Shown piece by piece: positions 57,782-64,000 of a stretch of DNA of 64,000 nucleotides. This DNA is from CBEULR01 sp965544035 (GTDB lineage Bacteria > Bacillota > Desulfotomaculia > Desulfotomaculales > Desulforudaceae). The position numbers and the translations under genes are program-made. The notes under the pieces are model-generated. The model searched no databases. It was not told the origin of the DNA and worked only from the letters and a program-made list of their open reading frames with translations. Location: positions 62,001 to 126,000 of the forward strand of contig CBEULR010000006.1 in NCBI GenBank assembly GCA_965544035.1. The letters run 5' to 3'. Each line of letters starts with the position of its first letter. Position 1 is the first letter of the stretch.

Positions 57782-60550
57782 TTAGGATTGGTCTTCGGTT
57801 GTTCCAGGTTTGGCGAACCGGGGCAAAAAATTGGACACTCGTGCCGTCACATCCGACAGGGACGCCACCTCCCACCGTATGGGCAGTGAGCGCAGAAAAT
57901 GAACGCCGTAACGTTTGGTCGTTACCCGCTCGTCAAGCACCACAACCACCCCGCGGTCGGAAGCCGTGCGGATCAATCGGCCGAACCCCTGCTTAAAGCG
58001 CAGTACGGCCTGAGGAAGCGACAACAGTTTAAAGTCGCTCTTACCCTGGCTTTTAAGCAATTCGCGACGGGCGAGGGTAACCGGGTGGTTTGGCGGCTGA
58101 AAGGGCAGTTTGACGATAATCAGACAGCTTAAGGCTTCGCCGGGGATATCAATTCCCTCCCAGAATGAAAACGCCCCGAAAAGGACCGTTCTTTCACCCG
58201 TACGGAACGACTCCAACAGTCGGGCACGTCCGCCGTCGATCCCATGGCCCAGAAGATCGATCTGCATCTCCTCAAAAACCGGCTTCAAACGCCAGTACAC
58301 CAGCTTGAGCGTTCGGTGGGCGGTAAAAAGAACCAACGTCCGGCCTCCGGCCGCCACCGCCAGATCTTCGATCGCCCGGCAGAGTCCGGCCAGATACGCT
58401 TCTTCCGTATCGTTGGCCGGGGAGGGCAGGTCATTCACCACAAAAAGCCGTGCCTGCTCTTTGTAGGAAAACGGCGACTCCAGCTGCAGACTCCGTACAA
58501 CATCCGGTGCCGCCAGGTTAATCCCGGTACTGCGGCTGAAATAACCAAACGAGCCGTCGACGGTCAGCGTGGCCGAGGTCAGTACCACAGGACGTGAACC
58601 ATCAAACAAACCGTTGAACAGCAGTTCCCCCACCTCGATCGGGGCGGCCTGCAGCCTGCAGTCATCAGGATCCCGGTCGAGTCGTTCCAGCCAGAATACG
58701 TAATTGGGATCTTCGGCCGTCAGAATGTAGGTGAGGTCGTCCAATGCCGCCCGGCCATCCTTAAGCAGCAGTTCAAAGCTCAAGAGCACATCGTCGGCCG
58801 TCCCCGGCAGAGTCCGGTCAACAAATTGCCGGTACACCTGAAGCAGTCGTTCGAGGGCATCCTCGGCGGTTTCCCGCAGATGTTCGATTAAGCCGGCGGC
58901 ATTAAGCATATCGCTCAAGTTGGCGGCATCGCGGTCCAGACGCAGGTGGTTCCCCGCACCTTCGGTCAGCGCCGCGCAAGCCCTCGCCAGAGAACGGAAC
59001 AGTTCGGCCGATGCCGGTTCAACCTCTTTTCCCGCGCGCTGCAGAGACTGCGCGTTCTCGGGCATGATCTTATCGATCTTAGCAGCCAGCTTCCGGATTC
59101 TCTGGGCCCAGAGCCGGAAATCGCCGCCCGCGACCGAACGTCCCAACTGTTTGGTGGCCACATCTTCCAGGTGATGCGCCTCGTCGATGATTAGGGCATC
59201 ATAGGAGGGGAGTAGCCGGTTCTCCGTTTTCAGGTCAGACAGAAGCAGGGAATGGTTGGTGATGATCACATCGGCCTGTTCGGCCGCTCGGCGCGCACGG
59301 TTAACGAAACAGGCCGCATAAAACCGGCAGGCGGCCCCGGCGCAGCTGTCACTGGTGGCCGCCACACTGTCCCATACGCGCCACTCGTCGGGCTTCATAC
59401 TGAGCTCGGTGCGGTCCCCTGTAGCGGTGGAGTTCATCCACACCATTATCCGTGCTATCACCACTGCCTCCGCTTCTTCAAACGCCGTTTCATTAACGGC
59501 GGCATACCAGCGGCGGAGACAAAGATAATTGTTTCGGCCTTTTAACAGACAGACGTGAAACGACGGCAGTCCCTGCCGCAGAACAGGGACATCCTTCTCG
59601 ATCAGCTGATCCTGCAGGTTCACGGTGTGGGTGGATACCACCACCCGTTCCCCCTGCTTTTTCGCCCAGAGCACACTCGGCACCAAATAAGCGAAGGATT
59701 TACCCGTACCCGTCCCCGCCTCGACCATTAAGATGCTTCTATCCTGCAGAGCCCTGTCAACCGCCCGGGCCATCTCCAACTGCTGCGGGCGATACTCATA
59801 AGCATCCAGGCACTCAGCAAGTGTGCCCGACGGTCCCACGATGTCGTCCACGGCGGGCAGATCGGCGGTGGCCGGTTCAAATGACTGCGGCCAGGGGGGT
59901 TCGGGCTGGTCCGGAGAATGCCGGGCACCGATTCTGGTCGCACCGAACACAGCAGACGACTGCCTGAGCGCATTGTCAAATACAGGAAACCAGAGAGCGG
60001 AATGCCGACCCAGCAGCGCGGCCAAATCGGCCAACAGAGTGGGGTCAAGTGCCGCGGCACGCTCACACAGGGCGATATAGGCCAGGGCCGCGGCCGTTGC
60101 GTCTTCCAGAGCCCGGTGTCGGACAGGGTATTCAACGCCAAGTGCGGCGCATATCGCTTCCAGCCGATAAGACACGAGGTCGGGCAGCACTATCCGCGCC
60201 AATTCATAGGTATCATACGTCAAGCGCGGTCTGAACCCGGCATGGTGGCTGAGAAAGCCAACATCAAAGGCGATGTTGTGGCCGATCAGGGGTGCGTCCC
60301 CGATGAAGCTGATCACGGATTCACGCACCGACTCCCAGTCCGGACATCCGGCAAAATCGGCATCATCCAGGCCGGTCAAACGTTTCACGCGCAGCGAAAG
60401 CGGGATGCGGGGCTTTACCAGTGAACTGTAGGTGGATGTAATACGCCCGTCATCCACCCGTACCAGTCCCACTTCGATAATGCCGTCGGCAGCGGCATCC
60501 AGTCCGCTGGTCTCCAGATCACAAGCCACAAAGGACGGTGGGAATACCAT
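57782..60550 (-). CDS. dinG: DinG family helicase with N-terminal DnaQ-type exonuclease
   Basis: About 922 aa. Residues 1-170 form a DEDDh 3'-5' exonuclease (CDLETSGLD, GHNIAFDVGFL, HRALEDATAAA). The rest is a superfamily 2 XPD-like helicase: Walker A EAGTGTGKS, DEAH box IIDEAHHL, and late motif GAFSFWEGIDIPG. Cys residues in NNYLCLRRW and SCAGAACRFYAACF can form the XPD-type [4Fe-4S] cluster. The fusion is the usual Firmicute DinG form. Start ATG 60550, just after the LapA-like gene. Confidence 0.95.
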   Translation of the reverse strand: MVFPPSFVACDLETSGLDAAADGIIEVGLVRVDDGRITSTYSSLVKPRIPLSLRVKRLTGLDDADFAGCPDWESVRESVISFIGDAPLIGHNIAFDVGFLSHHAGFRPRLTYDTYELARIVLPDLVSYRLEAICAALGVEYPVRHRALEDATAAALAYIALCERAAALDPTLLADLAALLGRHSALWFPVFDNALRQSSAVFGATRIGARHSPDQPEPPWPQSFEPATADLPAVDDIVGPSGTLAECLDAYEYRPQQLEMARAVDRALQDRSILMVEAGTGTGKSFAYLVPSVLWAKKQGERVVVSTHTVNLQDQLIEKDVPVLRQGLPSFHVCLLKGRNNYLCLRRWYAAVNETAFEEAEAVVIARIMVWMNSTATGDRTELSMKPDEWRVWDSVAATSDSCAGAACRFYAACFVNRARRAAEQADVIITNHSLLLSDLKTENRLLPSYDALIIDEAHHLEDVATKQLGRSVAGGDFRLWAQRIRKLAAKIDKIMPENAQSLQRAGKEVEPASAELFRSLARACAALTEGAGNHLRLDRDAANLSDMLNAAGLIEHLRETAEDALERLLQVYRQFVDRTLPGTADDVLLSFELLLKDGRAALDDLTYILTAEDPNYVFWLERLDRDPDDCRLQAAPIEVGELLFNGLFDGSRPVVLTSATLTVDGSFGYFSRSTGINLAAPDVVRSLQLESPFSYKEQARLFVVNDLPSPANDTEEAYLAGLCRAIEDLAVAAGGRTLVLFTAHRTLKLVYWRLKPVFEEMQIDLLGHGIDGGRARLLESFRTGERTVLFGAFSFWEGIDIPGEALSCLIIVKLPFQPPNHPVTLARRELLKSQGKSDFKLLSLPQAVLRFKQGFGRLIRTASDRGVVVVLDERVTTKRYGVHFLRSLPIRWEVASLSDVTARVSNFLPRFAKPGTTEDQS

Positions 60551-60553
60551 CAA

Positions 60554-60868
60554 TTACGATCCCTTTTTCTCTGTGTTTCTGCCCGCGGCAGACGGGTCCG
60601 CTCCCGGCGATGCCGATTCTTTTCTTTTCAACTCGTTGACTCTGGCCGTCAACTCCCTGACCTGCATCGACGTCCGCAGTTGGCGAAAAGCTCCCATCAC
60701 AAAGACGATTATCGCACCGGCGGCCACCGAGACGAGGATGACTAAAGAAAGCGGCACTTCATGAATCTCCCAAAACAGAAAGCGGATCCCAACGACAGTT
60801 GCGTTCTGCACTGCGAATGCAGCCACAAACAGCGCAAACAGCAGTGCTACGATTAGATATAACTGCAT
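60554..60868 (-). CDS. LapA-domain membrane protein
   Basis: A 104-aa protein with two transmembrane helices: residues about 3-25 (LIVALLFALFVAAFAVQNATVV) and 40-62 (LSLVILVSVAAGAIIVFVMG). They are joined by the RFLFWEIHEVPLS turn typical of the LapA (DUF1049) family, and a cytoplasmic helix and charged tail follow. In proteobacteria LapA helps lipopolysaccharide assembly; in Gram-positives the role is unknown. It abuts dinG on the same strand. Confidence 0.82.
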   Translation of the reverse strand: MQLYLIVALLFALFVAAFAVQNATVVGIRFLFWEIHEVPLSLVILVSVAAGAIIVFVMGAFRQLRTSMQVRELTARVNELKRKESASPGADPSAAGRNTEKKGS

Positions 60869-61007
60869 CTTAACTCACCCTGTTCTTGTTTTCGGTCAAC
60901 ATCGGGTAATTCCTTCCGCCTGTTCTCAAACGGAATAAAAATGATCGCCCGAGGTCAGCTTATTCTTATAAACCGGTACATACAAAACACGGGAGAGGAA
61001 GTCATAA

Positions 61008-61403
61008 ATGAAGAAAAAAGGGTCCGGCCGCTTCGGTGACAAGGAGCGCCTGGCGGCACTCGAAACCTCGATTTATAACGTATACTGGGTCTGGTCCATG
61101 GTTGCCTATATTGTCCTCGGGAATCTGAAAGAAGCATATCAACTGATGCAGAACACCGCTCTAAAGATGTCCGAGCAGGAACGCCTGGCACGCAAGTCGG
61201 TGATGAAAGTGTTCACCGACATCACCAGAGACCCGTCCAACCACTTGGACCTGTTCTTGGAAAGCGCCTACTGCTTTGAGGCCGGTCACGATCCGAGCTT
61301 CGGCATGACCAGGAAGCTGCTCAACAGTCTCCGGCGCCGAAAACTGCTCCCGGTCGAACAATGCGACCAGTGGGAACGCCGATTGGCGGAAAAACCAATC
61401 TGA
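61008..61403 (+). CDS. hypothetical 131-aa helical protein
   Basis: Starts at ATG after GGGAGAGGAAGTCATAA. The product is predicted mostly helical, with a basic start (MKKKGSGRFGDKERLAALE) and a short hydrophobic segment (WVWSMVAYIVLGNL, about 26-40). The C-terminal half has a DPSNHLDLFLESAYCFEAGHDP stretch. I do not recognise a family. It lies divergent from the LapA-like gene and upstream of the amidase gene on the same strand, but the latter has its own extended -10 promoter. Confidence 0.7.
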   Translation: MKKKGSGRFGDKERLAALETSIYNVYWVWSMVAYIVLGNLKEAYQLMQNTALKMSEQERLARKSVMKVFTDITRDPSNHLDLFLESAYCFEAGHDPSFGMTRKLLNSLRRRKLLPVEQCDQWERRLAEKPI

Positions 61404-61416
61404 GGTAGCGGGCACC

Positions 61417-61425
61417 TGGTATAAT
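61417..61425 (+). promoter_or_regulatory. extended -10 promoter for the amidase gene
   Basis: TGGTATAAT at 61417-61425 lies 32 nt before the start codon; no good -35 box was found. Confidence 0.5.
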
Positions 61426-61456
61426 GGTCTCAGCCGATCACAGCGGAGGTGCGAAT

Positions 61457-62266
61457 ATGTCAGGCTTCAAGCTCGGTGTATGCCAGATCCACATATCCGA
61501 TGAAAAAGCCGCCAACCTGAAACGGGCACGCGAAATGATCCTGCAGGCCGCCGCCTGCGGATGTGTGGTGGCTGTGCTGCCCGAAATGTTCAATTGCCCT
61601 TACGACAATGAATACTTTGTAAGGTTCGCCGAAACCGCCCCCGACGGGGAGACGTTACAGATGCTCTCAACAACCGCCCGGGAAGCGGAGATCACCATTG
61701 TCGGCGGATCCATCCCCGAAAAGTCAGGAGATGACCTGTACAATACGGCCTTCGTGTTCGGACCGGACGGCACCCTCCTCGGCCGTCAGCGCAAGTTGCA
61801 CCTGTTCGACGTCGAGCTTGAATCGTTGGTCTTCCGCGAATCGGACACTCTCCGCCCGGGTACCGGGCTGAACGTCATCAACACCCCGGTAGGCGTCTTC
61901 GGGATCGCCATATGTTTCGATGTCCGTTTCCCCGAAGTGTTTCGCGCTCTGGTGTTGAAGGGCGCTCAGGTAGTGGTTGTACCCGCCGCCTTCAATACAA
62001 TTACCGGACCCGCCCATTGGGAACTCCTGCTGCGGGCACGGGCGGTCGACAATCAGGTGTATACCGTCGGCGCCTGTGGAGCGCATCATCCTGAGGCCCG
62101 CTACGCTTACTATGGTCATTCGCTGGTCGCCGATCCCTGGTCGACGGTCATCGCCAGACTAAACGAACAGCCCGGACTTCTCGTCGCGGACATCGATCCG
62201 GACATCCTGGAGAAGATCCGGGCGGAACTACCCTTGCTCAAAAGCAGAAGAAATGACCTTGTCTAA
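61457..62266 (+). CDS. carbon-nitrogen hydrolase (Nit/omega-amidase type)
   Basis: 269-aa nitrilase-superfamily enzyme. The Glu-Lys-Cys triad is E43 (VLPEMFNCPYD), K113 (RQRKLHLFD) and C153 (IAICFDVRFPE). Sequence around the triad, with NCPYDNEYF and HWELLLRARAVDNQ, is closest to omega-amidase/Nit2, which hydrolyses alpha-ketoglutaramate or repairs deaminated side products. ATG 61457 is preceded by CGGAGGTG. A terminator follows at 62354. Confidence 0.9.
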   Translation: MSGFKLGVCQIHISDEKAANLKRAREMILQAAACGCVVAVLPEMFNCPYDNEYFVRFAETAPDGETLQMLSTTAREAEITIVGGSIPEKSGDDLYNTAFVFGPDGTLLGRQRKLHLFDVELESLVFRESDTLRPGTGLNVINTPVGVFGIAICFDVRFPEVFRALVLKGAQVVVVPAAFNTITGPAHWELLLRARAVDNQVYTVGACGAHHPEARYAYYGHSLVADPWSTVIARLNEQPGLLVADIDPDILEKIRAELPLLKSRRNDLV

Positions 62267-62353
62267 TAAAATTCTAGAAAAAATGTATAATCTCAGAATA
62301 AGTTGGTTAGAATCCTAATGGACCCAGTAACAACCTAACTCCTCTCCCTTTCT

Positions 62354-62380
62354 GCTGTACCATGCGGTACAGCCTTTTTT
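62354..62380 (+). terminator. terminator downstream of the amidase gene
   Basis: A perfect 8-bp stem GCTGTACC/GGTACAGC with an ATGC loop and six T. It is 87 nt beyond the amidase stop. Confidence 0.9.
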
Positions 62381-62393
62381 CTGTTCGAGAGGA

Positions 62394-63308
62394 TCACGGT
62401 TGGCCGGTGATGTACTTCTCGGCGGCGATGGCCGCCACCGCCCCGTCCGCAACGGCGGTAACCACCTGGCGCAGCGGTGTCACCCGGACATCGCCGGCCG
62501 CGAACAACCCCGGCACCGAAGTCCGCATCTCCACATCGGTTTTCACAAAGCCCCGCTCGTCCAGTTCGACCAGTCCCCTGTACAGGCCGGAATTCGGAAC
62601 CAGTCCGATGTAGATGAACACACCGCCGACTTTAAGCACTCCGGGCTCACCCGTCTTGGTATCCTTGAGCGCCAACTCTTCTACCGCATTCTCGCCCCGA
62701 ATCTCGGTCACGACCTTATTCCAGAGCACTTCCACCTTCGGGTTTTCCAAAACCCGTTTCTGGATACTTCTGACCGCCCGCAGCTCGTCACGCCGGTGAA
62801 TCAAATAAACCTTCGAACAGAACCTTGTGAGGTAGTTTGCCTCCTCGACGGCCGCATCGCCGCCGCCCACAACGGCCACCTCCTGGTCACGGAAAAAGAA
62901 GCCGTCACATACCGCACAGCACGAGACTCCCCTTCCCCGGAGCCTGTCTTCGCCTTCCACCCCGAGCGGACGCGGGCCTGCTCCGGTGGCCAGCACCACC
63001 GTCTTCGTCCGCAGCTCACTTTTCCGGGTGCGCAAAACAAAAAATCCTTCTCCCTGCCGTATCTCCAGCACCTCGTCGCTTTCGATCACCACGCCCAACC
63101 CGCGGGCGTGCTGCTCAAAACGGCTCATCAGTTCGGCACCATTGATTCCGCCCGGGAAACCGGGAAAATTCTCAATCGAATCGGTACTCAGAACCTGTCC
63201 GCCGGGTGCTTCCCGTTCAAAGACCACGGCGTCCAGACCCGAACGTACCGCATAAATCCCGGCGGTGAAACCGGCCGGTCCCGCTCCGATAACTGCGATA
63301 TCCTTCAT
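62394..63308 (-). CDS. trxB: thioredoxin reductase
   Basis: NADPH-dependent flavoenzyme reducing thioredoxin, 304 aa. FAD motif AVIGAGPAGFTAGIYA near the N-terminus. The redox pair is CAVC (C131 and C134), inside VSCCAVCDGFFF. NADPH motif VVGGGDAAVEEA, and the closing FAD motif GLFAAGDVR. ATG 63308 is placed after GAGAGGTGGG; a GTG three codons upstream is the longer option. It lies just downstream of the methionine gamma-lyase-like gene. Confidence 0.95.
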   Translation of the reverse strand: MKDIAVIGAGPAGFTAGIYAVRSGLDAVVFEREAPGGQVLSTDSIENFPGFPGGINGAELMSRFEQHARGLGVVIESDEVLEIRQGEGFFVLRTRKSELRTKTVVLATGAGPRPLGVEGEDRLRGRGVSCCAVCDGFFFRDQEVAVVGGGDAAVEEANYLTRFCSKVYLIHRRDELRAVRSIQKRVLENPKVEVLWNKVVTEIRGENAVEELALKDTKTGEPGVLKVGGVFIYIGLVPNSGLYRGLVELDERGFVKTDVEMRTSVPGLFAAGDVRVTPLRQVVTAVADGAVAAIAAEKYITGQP

Positions 63309-63320
63309 CAGACCCACCTC

Positions 63321-64000
63321 TCACCCTGATTGTTTCTTTATATCCAGCAAAGCCTCGCAGGCTTCCAGAATCCCCAGCTTTACATGTTCTCTGGTCAGGC
63401 CACCCTGCAGGTAGACCGTGTATGGTTCCCGCATCGGTGCATCAGCTGTGAATTCGAGAGAGGCCCCCTGCACAAAGGTCCCGGCCGCCATCACGACACC
63501 GTCATCATACCCGGGGAGCGGGGCGGCCTCGGGCACGGCATAGGCATCAACCGGCGAAGCCGCCTGAATCGCCCGGCAAAAAGCCAATACCGAGTCCGCA
63601 TCACCCAACTGCACGGCCTGTACAATATCAGTCCTGTGTTCATTATATCGGGGACTCGTGACAAAGCCCAGCCTCTCCAGAAGGGCGGCCGCGAAAGCCA
63701 TCCCTTTCAGCGCCTGCCCCACAACATGCGGCGCCAGAAAAAGACCCTGATAATACAGCCTCATTCCCCCCGGCACAGCCCCGACCTCGCGCCCCAATCC
63801 GGGTGCCGTTAAACGCTCACTCACCCGTTCGACCAAATCGCGCCTTCCGACTACATATCCGCCGGTGGGAGCCAGACCGCCGCCCGGATTCTTGATCAGC
63901 GAACCGCAGGCCAGATCAGCACCCACGTGCGTTGGTTCCCTATCCTCCGTGAATTCGCCGTAGCAGTTGTCAACCATCACGATCACGCCGGGATGCCTGC
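63321..64000 (-). CDS. methionine gamma-lyase family protein (YnbB-like, partial)
   Basis: The last 226 codons of a PLP enzyme whose start is beyond the window edge. Visible: IVMVDNCYGEFTEDREPTHV, with the cofactor-stacking Asp region, and LACGSLIKNPGGGLAPTGGY with the PLP-binding Lys. This is the Cys/Met-metabolism fold family annotated as methionine gamma-lyase family or aluminium resistance protein. The internal GTG at 63986 is not the start, as the frame is open to the window end. True substrate unknown. Confidence 0.85.
   Translation of the reverse strand, partial: RHPGVIVMVDNCYGEFTEDREPTHVGADLACGSLIKNPGGGLAPTGGYVVGRRDLVERVSERLTAPGLGREVGAVPGGMRLYYQGLFLAPHVVGQALKGMAFAAALLERLGFVTSPRYNEHRTDIVQAVQLGDADSVLAFCRAIQAASPVDAYAVPEAAPLPGYDDGVVMAAGTFVQGASLEFTADAPMREPYTVYLQGGLTREHVKLGILEACEALLDIKKQSG

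Overview
The window looks like chromosome from an anaerobic, endospore-forming Firmicute of the Desulfotomaculum/Pelotomaculum/Desulforudis type; this is inferred from gene content, since no marker gene was compared. The pointers are the Firmicute backbone order proS-ispG-rseP-dxr-cdsA-uppS-frr-pyrH-tsf-rpsB and codY-hslU-hslV-xerC-trmFO-topA-dprA, the sporulation genes (ytvI-like, spoVR, yhbH, prkA), a heterodisulfide-reductase/flavin-oxidoreductase (Hdr-Flox) operon, an oxygen-sensitive acyl-CoA dehydratase activase, frequent GTG and TTG starts, and fairly GC-rich coding DNA with many gene overlaps.

Layout. 0-1.5 kb: end of a hydroxyacyl-CoA dehydratase-type protein, its activase, and rpmB. 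1.5-5.8 kb: riboflavin operon ribD-ribE-ribBA-ribH (minus strand), with palindromic repeat elements between ribD and ribE and between ribE and ribBA. 5.8-7.0 kb: moaA behind a Moco-type riboswitch with a terminator. 7.0-9.3 kb: SPFH/NfeD pair. 9.3-20.1 kb: prolyl-tRNA synthetase, MEP-pathway, envelope-lipid and translation genes. 20.3-28.8 kb: CodY, HslUV, XerC, TrmFO, TopA and DprA. 28.8-34.3 kb: a split bacterial NHEJ set (LigD-type polymerase, separate ATP-dependent ligase, Ku), a PrsA-type foldase and a 395-bp palindromic element. 34.3-42.5 kb: SpoVR, a CheW-like protein, an MFS transporter, a divergent PEP carboxykinase, YhbH and PrkA. 42.7-47.7 kb: three surface or secreted proteins. 47.8-50.2 kb: GatD/MurT. 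50.3-57.3 kb: hdrC-hdrB-hdrA-mvhD-floxC-floxB-floxA. 57.8-64 kb: DinG helicase, LapA-like protein, nitrilase-family amidase, thioredoxin reductase and the end of a methionine gamma-lyase-like gene.

Two results stand out. First, the mvhD gene in the Hdr-Flox operon has an in-frame UGA exactly where the family has the first Cys of its CHPGDC motif. A perfect 8-bp hairpin follows 12 nt downstream, so this is very likely a selenoprotein that ordinary gene calling truncates. Second, intergenic spaces carry a family of imperfect palindromes built from shared modules: a GTGTCATC..GGGTTTACCTCCGG end, a GACTCGTGCG core, a CCGGCACTCAA module, and arms made of the heptad TCAGGAG. They sit between genes of the rib, dxr, ligase/prsA/Ku and hdr regions and look like non-autonomous mobile or REP-like elements.

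No tRNA, rRNA, CRISPR array, transposase or prophage gene was recognised.
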